A program made the translations under genes and the position numbers. Of a stretch of 43,887 nt of DNA, positions 33,913-42,084 are shown in pieces. How positions within the stretch are numbered: position 1 is the first letter of the stretch; every line of letters starts with the position of its first letter. The notes below the pieces were generated by a model. It was not told where the DNA came from and did not search any database. It saw only the letters and a list, made by a program, of their open reading frames with translations. Source of the stretch: Bacteroidota bacterium (GTDB lineage Bacteria; Bacteroidota; Bacteroidia; Bacteroidales; VadinHA17); NCBI GenBank assembly GCA_022711195.1, contig JAKLFN010000002.1:1-43887 (forward strand). The letters are read 5' to 3'.

Positions 33913-34132
33913 GTGATAAACCAAATCTATAACGGTATAATTTCAGGCACGAAAAAACAGGTCTGTCGTGAAACAGAAACACAATTAAACGCTATGGTTG
34001 CCGGACATAACACTACGAATGGAGAGTACTATTTACAAGCTGCCAGCTTTGCGGCCTGTGATCTGCTGAGCTTACTTTGCGGTCAGGACTGACTTTTGAT
34101 ACTCTATCTGTATCCTAGAGGCGGACAGTTTG
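33913..34132. other. Gap between the TACCC element and the porin gene
   Basis: The whole 33748-34132 gap is 385 bp. Its left part holds the amt promoter and TACCC element. In this right part no gene, strong hairpin or promoter stands out; a 32-codon reading frame at 33994-34092 lacks support. Confidence 0.5.
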
Positions 34133-34819
34133 TTATTGCAGGGTAAATCCTGCCACTATAAACATCTTTTCAGTATCCGGATTGAAGATTACCTGGGCAT
34201 TTACAGGGATAGAGAATTTTTCGGTGATAACTATATCATGTGTAACTCCTAAACCTGTATTGCATATTGTAAACCTGTCATCGCCCGAGGTTGTATTTAA
34301 AGAGTGCCATCCACTGCCTGCTCCCAGGAAAAGGTATAACGACCTGAATGAATATTTTGCTTCAAAGTACATATCATCACCCTCTGATCCAGCATTCCCG
34401 GCCCTGTTCAGAATATAGTTTCCGCTAAGGGAAAGTCCCCATTTGGAAAATCCCAGGTTTACTTCAAAGGCATGGCTTCCGGTTGACGCAGAATAGTCGA
34501 GATAATCAAATTCGGGGTAATAATAATCGGTCAATCCCGCGGTGAAGCCTACGGGCAGATCGAAATAGAACCAGAGATCTGCCTCCTGGTAACCATGAAA
34601 GTCAAATGATCCCCAGGCTCCTGCATTGAATGGTCCTGCAGAGAACCTCAGCATAGGCTGGATTGCAGGGCCTGTACCATATTTAGTCCCACGCCACAGA
34701 TAGCTGCTGTAAACATCGGCTCCTGCAGAATATTTTGAATTTTCCTCATTCTGCGAATAAGCCCCGGATGAGATCAGTACACATGAAGCAAGAAAAAGAA
34801 GCACTCTGGAAATTTTCAT
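34133..34819 (-). CDS. TorF-like outer-membrane porin
   Basis: The protein has 228 residues. A signal peptide (VLLFLASCVLISSGAYSQ) is followed by alternating aromatic/polar strands of a small beta-barrel. Motifs such as AGADVYSSYLWRGTKYG and LWFYFDLPVGF fit the TorF putative porin family (gcw_chp). Genes of this family often sit by ammonium or other nitrogen transport genes. Here it lies upstream of amt-glnB on the same strand, 385 bp apart, and shares the TACCC element, so it may aid passage of small nitrogen compounds through the outer membrane. That role is inferred. Confidence 0.75.
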   Translation of the reverse strand: MKISRVLLFLASCVLISSGAYSQNEENSKYSAGADVYSSYLWRGTKYGTGPAIQPMLRFSAGPFNAGAWGSFDFHGYQEADLWFYFDLPVGFTAGLTDYYYPEFDYLDYSASTGSHAFEVNLGFSKWGLSLSGNYILNRAGNAGSEGDDMYFEAKYSFRSLYLFLGAGSGWHSLNTTSGDDRFTICNTGLGVTHDIVITEKFSIPVNAQVIFNPDTEKMFIVAGFTLQ

Positions 34820-34836
34820 TTTATTAACATTTATTT

Positions 34837-34844
34837 CAAAAATA
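34837..34844 (-). promoter_or_regulatory. -7 element of the TorF-like gene
   Basis: TATTTTTG on the minus strand is a full TAnnTTTG match 18 bp upstream of the ATG at 34819. No TTTG is seen at -33, which fits a promoter that needs an activator. Confidence 0.55.
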
Positions 34845-34890
34845 ATTAATCTTTATAATAAAACATCATAATATTATTATTTTTTTCAAG

Positions 34891-34951
34891 ATACCCCCTC
34901 TTCTAATAGGGTATATCTTATTTTTATATACATTTCTAATGCCATACCCCT
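34891..34951 (-). promoter_or_regulatory. TACCC/GGGTA element upstream of the TorF-like gene
   Basis: ATACCC (34891-34896) and GGGTAT (34909-34914) form an inverted repeat centred at 34902, about 70 bp upstream of the predicted start. A further TACCCC at 34945-34950 lies 53 bp from the first half-site. The AT-rich sequence between also resembles the amt element. Confidence 0.6.
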
Positions 34952-35118
34952 GGTTTTTTATAGCAACTAGAAATTTTTTGATAGTTTCTAATAGAATTTA
35001 TACCCTTCCTTCCTACAAGATAGTTTATATTACATATCTGATTAAATAAGACATAAAGACATTTTTCTTATTTTCGTTTTCAGGTTAAACAGATGATAAA
35101 ATCCGGAAAACAAAAAAA

Positions 35119-37215
35119 ATGAATCCCATGAAAAAACTCTTTTCCCTTCTTCCATTTTACCTGATGACAGTTTTAATATTGTCGTCATGCAGTTCAGGTA
35201 AAGAAATTAAAACTCAGCCTGAGCTGGGATATAAAACGGTTCCCCTTATTGAAAAACGTGGTCTGAAATTTAAGGACCTGAACAGAAATGGCAAGCTTGA
35301 CAAGTATGAAGACTGGCGGTTGTCATCTGAGGAAAGAGGCCTGGATCTGCTTTCAAAAATGTCGCTCGAGGAGAAAGCAGGTTTCATGGTAATCAACTCT
35401 CTGAACATGGTCGGAACAAGAAGAGCTGCCGGTTCAGAGGGTAAGCTTAATGCCAGCGACCTCGATGAAGGAGGAGGCGGCCAGGGCGGCAGGATGCAGG
35501 GTACAGCTGAGCCTCCTGCAGCAAGAACCGGTGAACGCCAGAACCGCCAGGGCAATGAATATCTGGCATCACTTTCACGCTCAGCAGGAACTTCAAAGAT
35601 GGTTAAAGAGTTTCATATGAGGCATTTTATCCTGCGCTCAAACGAAAGCACCCGGGTAACAGCTGAATGGGCGAACAAACTCCAGGAACTCTGCGAAAAC
35701 GAACCGCTGGGTATACCGGCAATCATCGCCTCAAATCCACGGAACCATATTACCACAAATGCAGCTGCCGGATCAACTGTCGGCACAACTGTTTTCTCGG
35801 TATGGCCCGGTGAACTGGGCCTTTCCGCAATGCGCGACCTTGAACTTACCCGCGAATTTGCCGACATAGCACGTCAGGAATGGGCTTCCGTGGGACTGAG
35901 AAAAGGATACATGTACATGGCCGATCTTTCAACAGAACCGAGATGGTCAAGGATCAACGGAACCCTCGGCGAAGATGCAGAATGGGTCGCTAAAATGACA
36001 AGGGAGATAGTCCTGGGATTCCAGGGTGAGAAACTTGGACCCGGGTCGGTGGCCCTCACCACCAAGCACTTTCCAGGTGGAGGTTCCGGAGAAAAAGGTC
36101 AGGACTCACATTTCGACTGGGGGAAAAAGGAAATATACCCCGGCGGGATGTTCAAAAACAATCTCATTCCTTTCCAGGCAGCAATTGATGCAGGAACTTC
36201 AGCGATAATGCCTTACTACTCACTTCCCTCGGGCACCGAGTATGAAGAAGTGGGATATGCCTATAATAAAGGTGTGATTACCGACCTTCTGCGTACACAG
36301 ATGGGATTTAAAGGCATCATCAACTCGGATACCGGTCCTATCGACAGGATGCCCTGGGGAGTAGAATCACTTTCTGTTCCCGAACGATATAAAAAGGCTA
36401 TCGAGGCAGGCATAAATATCTTTTCGGGAATTTCCGATCCGGCGGGTATTATCGACGTGGTACAGAAAAATATGATCGACATAAGTTATATCGACAACTC
36501 AGTACTTCTGCTGCTGAAAGAAAAATTTGAGCTGGGTCTGTTTGAGAATCCTTATGTAGACGTTGAAGCTGCTGAGAAGCTGGTTAACAACGAAAAATTC
36601 AGAGAGAGGGCAGGACTCGCTCTCAGGAAATCGATAGTTCTCCTGCGAAACGAAAATGAGGCCCTTCCACTTAAACCCAAAACAAAAGTGTATTTCGAAT
36701 CGATGCAGCGAAGCGGAAGGGATCAGCAGCCGGGAACTCCCAATATTTACACTGTTAACGATGGTAGTTATGATATTGAATTCGTCGATTCACCATCAAA
36801 GGCAGAAATCGCAATTCTCTGGATGACACCCACTGGTAATGCTTTGTTCGGATCAACAGGTACACCGATAATGTTATCATTGTCACAGAACAATGTTGAT
36901 GTAGCCTACATAAATAAGATCTCGTCAAAGAAACCGACGGTGCTGGTAATCAACTATACCAATCCCTGGGTGATCGATGAAATTTTTAATGAAAAGACCA
37001 AGGCTAATGTAAAAGGTGTTCTTGCAACATTCGGAACTACTTCAGAAGCCCTGCTCGATGTCATCACAGGTAAATTCAATCCGGTTGGGAAGATGCCATT
37101 TACGACGCCTGTATCAGAAGAAGCCGTTGCGGTTAACAAGGAAGATGTTCCCGGTTATCTTGAACCTGAAGGGTATGCACTTTTTAAATATGATGAAGGA
37201 CTGAGCTATAAATAG
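35119..37215 (+). CDS. GH3-family beta-glucosidase-like lipoprotein
   Basis: The protein has 698 residues. The start may be Met1 or Met4; both lead into a lipoprotein signal peptide with lipobox LSSC. Near residue 54 is an EF-hand-like loop DLNRNGKLDKYEDW, common ahead of GH3 domains in Bacteroidota. A Gly/Gln/Arg-rich insert follows near 118-150. The GH3 barrel has KHFPGGG (Lys316-His317) and nucleophile Asp404 in GIINSDTGPID, where most members have SDW. The C-terminal alpha/beta domain begins SIVLLRNENEALPL. It probably hydrolyses beta-linked glucosides or xylosides at the cell surface or periplasm. The exact substrate is unknown. Confidence 0.9.
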   Translation: MNPMKKLFSLLPFYLMTVLILSSCSSGKEIKTQPELGYKTVPLIEKRGLKFKDLNRNGKLDKYEDWRLSSEERGLDLLSKMSLEEKAGFMVINSLNMVGTRRAAGSEGKLNASDLDEGGGGQGGRMQGTAEPPAARTGERQNRQGNEYLASLSRSAGTSKMVKEFHMRHFILRSNESTRVTAEWANKLQELCENEPLGIPAIIASNPRNHITTNAAAGSTVGTTVFSVWPGELGLSAMRDLELTREFADIARQEWASVGLRKGYMYMADLSTEPRWSRINGTLGEDAEWVAKMTREIVLGFQGEKLGPGSVALTTKHFPGGGSGEKGQDSHFDWGKKEIYPGGMFKNNLIPFQAAIDAGTSAIMPYYSLPSGTEYEEVGYAYNKGVITDLLRTQMGFKGIINSDTGPIDRMPWGVESLSVPERYKKAIEAGINIFSGISDPAGIIDVVQKNMIDISYIDNSVLLLLKEKFELGLFENPYVDVEAAEKLVNNEKFRERAGLALRKSIVLLRNENEALPLKPKTKVYFESMQRSGRDQQPGTPNIYTVNDGSYDIEFVDSPSKAEIAILWMTPTGNALFGSTGTPIMLSLSQNNVDVAYINKISSKKPTVLVINYTNPWVIDEIFNEKTKANVKGVLATFGTTSEALLDVITGKFNPVGKMPFTTPVSEEAVAVNKEDVPGYLEPEGYALFKYDEGLSYK

Positions 37216-37241
37216 TTACCTATTGCAATAGACAGAAAAAC

Positions 37242-37322
37242 GAAGTAAGAACAATTGAACATCAGAACAGCGAACCAGGGACTTCTTCGTTCTCCATCAG
37301 ATTGTTCAGATGTTCTTACTTC
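37242..37322. repeat. Dispersed imperfect inverted repeat, copy B
   Basis: The left arm GAAGTAAGAACAATTGAACA mirrors the right arm end TGTTCAGATGTTCTTACTTC. Within the left arm GAACA recurs every 8 bp. It fills the convergent gap between the GH3 gene and the PadR operon. Confidence 0.7.
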
Positions 37323-37340
37323 ATTAATGTCACTTCCGTC

Positions 37341-38276
37341 TTATAAAGTCGTCCTTATTATTTTCAGGTTTGTTTCCAGGCCATCGAGATAGGCGTGGAC
37401 CCATGGCTGGACATTGTTCTTGAAGAGCCTGTCGACCCAGATATAATTATAGTTCCGTGAGGTCCCCATGGTGAAAATTACAGGCGCTTCCTTTGCCAGT
37501 GACCTGTAATCAGGATTCTCGTTAAGAAGCTTTATCAGATCCGACAGCCTGGTCTGAAGGTCATGCACTACTGATCCCTCCCTGCCGGTGAGCTCTGTCA
37601 CAGGGAGTGGTTTCCTCGTACCGGGCTCAAGAAGAATTTCCGGATCATTATTCAGTTGTTCTCTTGTGATCCCTTCATTTCGGTAGATCAGTTCCTGGTA
37701 TTCATCAACAAGCTTAAGTATCTCATCGATCTTAACAGCTTCGGGTGACTGGCTGCCTTTTAATCCTGCCTCATCCAGAACAACCTCAACACGGTTGTAA
37801 TTGCCTGTTATTTTCAGGCTGTCTGCATTCATTTCCTTCGATACATTAAGAGCCAGTAATGCAGCTATTGCGGAGTTTGCGGCCAGCAGCAGCAATACAA
37901 ACACAGTATTATGTATGTTGAAATTCTTGTTCCTTGATGTCACAACAAGGAAAACAGGCAAGAAGACTACATATGGAAAAAGCAGGGAGATCAGCAATCC
38001 ATATCCTGCCCCTGGCCAGTGCTGTATCTTGAAGAGCATTGAAGTAAAGACGACAAAACATGTCAGCCAGGTTACTATATAAAGTGACCTGTTCACACCG
38101 TTTCCATAGGCTTTATAGTTATCACGCAGTGCCAGCGGAAGAAAAATAAATACCGTCATGAAGATCCCGAGTATAAGCATGATCGCTGCACCAGCCCAGT
38201 GTTGTACCTTGAACAAAATACCGCCGAACAGGATTCCGGTTGTTATAAGGCCGAGAGTATAATATTTGTTTTTCAT
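37341..38276 (-). CDS. Membrane protein with two GldL-like HWPGA hairpins and a soluble C-terminal domain
   Basis: With the ATG at 38276 the protein has 311 residues; a TTG start at 38312 would overlap the upstream gene. It has four helices in two hairpins, each with the turn motif FKVQHWAGA (from residue 22) or FKIQHWPGA (from 82), exactly 60 residues apart. A fifth helix (about 122-145) leads to a soluble domain of about 165 residues, predicted extracytoplasmic by the odd helix count. It is mostly helical and ends LDGLETNLKIIRTTL. The hairpin matches TM1-TM2 of GldL. It starts 22 bp after the preceding gene of the operon. Function unknown. Confidence 0.75.
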   Translation of the reverse strand: MKNKYYTLGLITTGILFGGILFKVQHWAGAAIMLILGIFMTVFIFLPLALRDNYKAYGNGVNRSLYIVTWLTCFVVFTSMLFKIQHWPGAGYGLLISLLFPYVVFLPVFLVVTSRNKNFNIHNTVFVLLLLAANSAIAALLALNVSKEMNADSLKITGNYNRVEVVLDEAGLKGSQSPEAVKIDEILKLVDEYQELIYRNEGITREQLNNDPEILLEPGTRKPLPVTELTGREGSVVHDLQTRLSDLIKLLNENPDYRSLAKEAPVIFTMGTSRNYNYIWVDRLFKNNVQPWVHAYLDGLETNLKIIRTTL

Positions 38277-38298
38277 GATTTCAGATATTAATGGTTTG

Positions 38299-39732
38299 CT
38301 AACGACCTGCAATTTCGGTTAATGCTTTGGTCTCATATGTAAGAATGGCATTTCTGAATAGCGCCAGGGAGTGAAGCCCGGTCATCATGGTAATCCGTTC
38401 GCTCTCTCCCGGGGCTGAAGGCAGATAAGCTGAAGGATCGGAAACCATGCTGATATTTACTTCCAGATGAAGCGAATCGAGCCCTGCAACATAATTTCCG
38501 TAATCGGCAATGGCCTTTTCAAGCTCCAGCCTGGATTTTGTCCCCGGGAACAAACAGGCTTTTACCGGTTCATAGCTGAAGGCATTACGAACCTTGCTGA
38601 AATTTATCTGCTGACCTGCTGCCGTCTGTTCAGCCTGAACGGGATCCGGGACCGGCTGGCCTTTCTTCGCTTCTGAAAGAGCGACCATCCTGAGCTCAAC
38701 CGCATTGACTGCTTTGATCAGGTTTTCTGTCGATGAATGGAACTGCTCCATCGCAGGAAATGATACTGAATTCTTGTTTTTGTCGAGTAGCGACCGCACA
38801 TTCTGCTGCAGATAATTATTGAGTGCCTGTTCCTGCTGATGATGATAATAGTAGCCTTCAGCAAAATTTCTCTGGACATTAAGGCTGATAAGGGCAGCAG
38901 GGACTACCAGCAATACTGTGCCTATGATCAGGAAGATGAACATTGCTGTAACATTCTTTTCCTCGCGCCATGTTTTCCTTGTGTACCAGGGGAGAACAAC
39001 AAAAAACAGGTCGATTACGCTGAGCATTATAAAGAACTCTGCAAATGGCCAATGCATGATTCTGCACATTATACCGGCCACCAGGAATACAAGCCCGGCG
39101 GCCCCAGCAATATAAACCCCTTGCTTTGATTTACCCTCGGGGCCCATGAGTTTATTTACCGTCAGCGCCGGGATAAACAGTAAGATTGTGATCAGCGCTC
39201 CAATGGTAAGAATAATGTTCGCACCCGGCCAGTGCATAATTTTATAGAGGACTCCCATTATAAAAGCCAATCCTGAAAAATAAGCCGAGATATACAGAAA
39301 GAGTTTTTTACTGTTATGTGTCTCTTTCCAGAGAATTTCGAGGGCCGACGGCAGAAAAAGTACTGCCAGCACGAAAGCCCCTGCGATCAATAAGACCGAT
39401 GCACCAGGCCAGTGCATGATCTTAAAAATGGAAGCAAAGCCCAACATTGTTGTTCCGGCGATGCCAGAGATCTTCATTAAGTTTTTCATTTGTCTGTATT
39501 TAGTGTCAACTGCATAGAGTGTCTCTTCCTGGATCTCCTTAAGCCGGCGCGATCCCATTTTCTGCTTCACCCTGCGATAAGCTTCAGAGAATTCGATCCC
39601 GTTCTGCATCTCCTGTTCAACATCGCAGCAGACATGATCGATCAGTTCGTCAAGCAGATGAGAAAATGATATCTCCTGCTTCCTGACGTCATTGCTGATC
39701 TGTTCGATATTGTACAGGCTAAGTTCAGGCAT
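38299..39732 (-). CDS. Membrane protein with HAAS-like N-terminus, three GldL-like HWPG hairpins and a soluble C-terminal domain
   Basis: The protein has 477 residues. Residues 1-80 are soluble and helical, with LLDELIDHVCCDVEQEM and EAYRRVKQKMG resembling the HAAS/permease-prefix domains that accompany PadR regulators. Three hairpins follow with turn motifs FKIMHWPG at 103-110, YKIMHWPG at 163-170 and CRIMHWPF at 223-230, each step exactly 60 residues. A seventh helix (about 262-285) leads to a predicted extracytoplasmic domain of about 190 residues. The hairpins look like GldL. Of GldL's two membrane glutamates, only the first hairpin keeps a likely equivalent of the second (SALE, residues 129-132). 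Its start overlaps padR by 8 bp. Confidence 0.78.
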   Translation of the reverse strand: MPELSLYNIEQISNDVRKQEISFSHLLDELIDHVCCDVEQEMQNGIEFSEAYRRVKQKMGSRRLKEIQEETLYAVDTKYRQMKNLMKISGIAGTTMLGFASIFKIMHWPGASVLLIAGAFVLAVLFLPSALEILWKETHNSKKLFLYISAYFSGLAFIMGVLYKIMHWPGANIILTIGALITILLFIPALTVNKLMGPEGKSKQGVYIAGAAGLVFLVAGIMCRIMHWPFAEFFIMLSVIDLFFVVLPWYTRKTWREEKNVTAMFIFLIIGTVLLVVPAALISLNVQRNFAEGYYYHHQQEQALNNYLQQNVRSLLDKNKNSVSFPAMEQFHSSTENLIKAVNAVELRMVALSEAKKGQPVPDPVQAEQTAAGQQINFSKVRNAFSYEPVKACLFPGTKSRLELEKAIADYGNYVAGLDSLHLEVNISMVSDPSAYLPSAPGESERITMMTGLHSLALFRNAILTYETKALTEIAGR

Positions 39733-40069
39733 AGCTGAGTCCTGGTTTCAGATTAATTATGCTTTCAAGTGATTCTATAAAATCCTTCATTTCCTTTACC
39801 TTCTCGGCAACCAGAGAATGTCCCTTTTTTGTCAGGCTGTAATAAATACGTATCCTGTTGTTGAAATTTTCCGATTCGGTCACCAAAGCTCCTTCTTTTT
39901 CAAGCTTGTGCAGGACAGGATAAAGAGCCCCGTAAGTAAGCCTGATCTTACCGCTCGTCATTTCCTCTACTTTGCGTGTAATGTCATAGCCATACATACG
40001 GCCGTTTTCTTCAAGCAGCTTAAGCACAATTGTTTTAAGCGAGCCTTTTATCAGATCTGATCCTATCAT
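39725..40069 (-). CDS. PadR-family transcriptional regulator
   Basis: The protein has 114 residues. It is a winged-helix repressor of the short PadR type: LIKGSLKTIVLKLLEENGRMYGYDI, then LTYGALYPVLHKLEKEGALV, the hallmark recognition helix and wing. The C-terminal helix would mediate dimers. PadR proteins usually repress the operon they lead in response to small molecules or membrane stress. Here it is the first of three genes and overlaps the next by 8 bp. Two direct repeats of ACTTATATATT lie between its -7 element and its ATG, suiting autorepression. Confidence 0.93.
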   Translation of the reverse strand: MIGSDLIKGSLKTIVLKLLEENGRMYGYDITRKVEEMTSGKIRLTYGALYPVLHKLEKEGALVTESENFNNRIRIYYSLTKKGHSLVAEKVKEMKDFIESLESIINLKPGLSYA

Positions 40070-40070
40070 A

Positions 40071-40107
40071 ACTTATATATTTAATTTACTTATATATTGC
40101 AAATATA
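40071..40107 (-). promoter_or_regulatory. Promoter and possible operator of the PadR operon
   Basis: On the minus strand TATATTTG (40100-40107) is a full -7 match. Between it and the ATG at 40069, ACTTATATATT occurs at 40071-40081 and 40088-40098 (plus-strand reading), 17 bp apart. Confidence 0.55.
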
Positions 40108-40148
40108 AAATATTAATTTATAATAATACAGGTTTTTAAAGAATTTTT

Positions 40149-40180
40149 TTTGAAAAAACTGAATTCATTTCTTAACTTTA
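40149..40180 (+). promoter_or_regulatory. Promoter of the RibD-like gene
   Basis: TTTG (40149-40152), a 20-bp spacer and TAACTTTA (40173-40180), which misses only the last -7 base. The leader would be about 50 nt. Confidence 0.5.
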
Positions 40181-40234
40181 GCGTTACTTATTGTTTTTCA
40201 ATTTATTATACTACTATAAATTTTAATTCAATAA

Positions 40235-40888
40235 ATGAAACCAGAGATCATCATTCATAATTCAGTGAGCCTTGACGGATCACTTACGGGATTTATGCCC
40301 GACATGGCTCTTCATTACAAAATCGCAGGTGAATACAAGCCTGATGCCCACCTGATAGGTTCCCGGACTATCATTGCCGGAAATGAGATGTTTGGGGAAG
40401 GTATACCGGAGGAGGTTCCTGCCGATTTCAGTCAACCTGACAGAACAGATTCTCTTCCATGGTGGGTTGTTGTCGATTCAGGAGGCAGTCTTAAAGGGAT
40501 GCTTCACACTTGCCGAAGGTTTGAATACTGCAGGGATGTAATCGTTCTTCTATCGGAATCAACACCAGCAAGCTATCTGCAACACCTCAGAGAGAGGAAT
40601 TATCATTTCATTATTGCCGGCAAAGAGAAAGTCGATCTGAATATGGCAATAAAAAGGTTAAGTGAGAAATTTGGAGTAAGACGCATTCTGACTGATACAG
40701 GAAGGATCCTTGGCAATATTTTAATTAGTTCAGGGTTGGTCAATGAAATAAGCCTTCTTGTTCATCCTGTCATTATTGGTGAAAAGTGTTATCCGATGTT
40801 CTCAGATCTCACTAAAAATTCAGAACTTAAACTTGTTAAATCCGAGGCTTACGAAAATGGATGTGTATGGGTTGTATACAGGTTGTGA
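40235..40888 (+). CDS. RibD C-terminal / dihydrofolate reductase-like protein
   Basis: The protein has 217 residues. It fits the RibD_C (DHFR-like fold) family: it begins IIIHNSVSLDGSLTGFMPD, contains DAHLIGSRTIIAG and VDSGGSL, and the C-terminal half has VRRILTDTGRILGNILISSGLVNEISLLVHPVIIG. Stand-alone members are NAD(P)H-dependent reductases of unclear substrate; the RibD member reduces a riboflavin precursor. The deaminase domain of RibD is absent and there are no riboflavin genes adjacent, so a flavin role is not implied. It has its own promoter and converges with the metallopeptidase gene. Confidence 0.85.
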   Translation: MKPEIIIHNSVSLDGSLTGFMPDMALHYKIAGEYKPDAHLIGSRTIIAGNEMFGEGIPEEVPADFSQPDRTDSLPWWVVVDSGGSLKGMLHTCRRFEYCRDVIVLLSESTPASYLQHLRERNYHFIIAGKEKVDLNMAIKRLSEKFGVRRILTDTGRILGNILISSGLVNEISLLVHPVIIGEKCYPMFSDLTKNSELKLVKSEAYENGCVWVVYRL

Positions 40889-40935
40889 TATAATACCGGG
40901 TTACCAAACCGGAGTCTTATATGTTGTTGAAAGAT

Positions 40936-41083
40936 TTGGAGATTCTTCGCTGGACACCTTCGCTAAAGCTTCGGTGTCCAAAGCGCTCAGAATGACAGAC
41001 TCTATAATAACTAAAGGGGGAAGAAGCGGTCTAAAGAATCTTGTCATCCCGAACGAAACGAAGTGAAGTGAGGGATCTCCCTC
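40936..41083. repeat. Intergenic inverted repeat with GATTCTTCGC / GTCATCCCGAA arms
   Basis: The left half (GGAGATTCTTCGC ... CAGAATGACAGA) and the reverse complement of the right half (GGGAGATCCCTC ... TTCGGGATGACAAGA) match imperfectly. An inner perfect hairpin GGACACC (40952-40958)/GGTGTCC (40973-40979) is included. Similar sequences are widespread interspersed repeats in bacterial genomes. It fills the convergent gap between the RibD-like and metallopeptidase genes. Confidence 0.6.
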
Positions 41084-41091
41084 GATAAAAA

Positions 41092-41931
41092 TTATATATC
41101 TACGCTGAAGGTGTCGCCCTGGTTTATGTCGCCTGTCCTGTAACCATTGGCGAACCATTGCTTACGCTGGGCGGAAGTGCCGTGTGTAAATGAATCGGGA
41201 TATACTCTTCCCTGGTATCTTTCCTGCAGGGTATCATCGCCGACAGCAGCGGCAGCATTCATAGCCTCCTCGATATCACCTGTTTCGAGGTAACCCATAC
41301 CTTCTTCGTAATGTGCCCACAGGCCTGCCAGAAAGTCGGCTTGAAGTTCAAGCCTTACCAGCAGCTGGTTAGCCCTTGTCTCGCTCATCCTCGAGCGCTG
41401 CTGGTTCACTTCATCGAGTATGCCGAGCAGGTTCTGCACATGATGCCCTACCTCATGGGCAATGACATAAGCTATTGCAAAATCGCCGTAGGCACCAAGC
41501 TTCGTCCTGAGAGTATTGCAGAAAGAGAGGTCGATATACACTTTTTCATCGCCCGGGCAATAGAAGGGTCCGCTGGCTGCACTGGCATATCCACAGGCAG
41601 ACTGAACCTGTCCGCTGAAAAGAACCAGCTTTGGCATTCTGTATGTTGTTCCTGACTGTTCAAAGATCTTCGCCCATACCGTTTCGGTATCTTTGAGCAC
41701 CACCGAAACAAATTGTGCCAGCTCCTGCTCCTCAGCTGAGAAAGATGTCGTTGTCTGTTCCTGCGATACCGGCTCTGCATTATTAAGGATTGCTGACGGA
41801 TCACCTCCCAGGAGCAATACGATCAGAACGATCACTATAGTACCAATACCTCCGCCAACAGCCATTTTACCAGTCGACATGCCTCTGCGGTCTTCGACAT
41901 TGCCACTGCCCTGCCTGCCCTGCCATTTCAT
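41092..41931 (-). CDS. YpfJ-type putative neutral zinc metallopeptidase
   Basis: The protein has 279 residues. It begins MKWQGRQGSGNVEDRRG, the usual family start, followed by one membrane helix (about 25-42), so the rest is anchored in the inner membrane with the catalytic part probably outside. The zinc site is His159-Glu160-x-x-His163 in IAHEVGHHVQ, with RLELQADFLAGLWAH downstream supplying the third ligand. CGYASAASGPFYCPGDEKVYIDLSF is the other conserved block. The protein substrate is unknown. It lies upstream of and divergent from the copper ATPase gene. Confidence 0.92.
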   Translation of the reverse strand: MKWQGRQGSGNVEDRRGMSTGKMAVGGGIGTIVIVLIVLLLGGDPSAILNNAEPVSQEQTTTSFSAEEQELAQFVSVVLKDTETVWAKIFEQSGTTYRMPKLVLFSGQVQSACGYASAASGPFYCPGDEKVYIDLSFCNTLRTKLGAYGDFAIAYVIAHEVGHHVQNLLGILDEVNQQRSRMSETRANQLLVRLELQADFLAGLWAHYEEGMGYLETGDIEEAMNAAAAVGDDTLQERYQGRVYPDSFTHGTSAQRKQWFANGYRTGDINQGDTFSVDI

Positions 41932-42084
41932 ATACAGAAAATTTTAGTAAAAGATCAGATTCGCCTCTACAAATCTAATTTTTTTTAAGTGAATTTCAAC
42001 CATTTATTCAATCATCTGTTACTTTAATATAACATTGTGCAGATTTTACAGACTTGACCTTTTGGTTTAATTCTGAACGAAAAA

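Noticed and set aside
33994..34092. 32-codon reading frame between amt and the porin gene
   Set aside because: No promoter, no recognisable product and short enough to occur by chance.
41932..42084. Metal-responsive operator (CueR, CsoR or CopY type) before the copper ATPase
   Set aside because: No convincing dyad was found in the gap.
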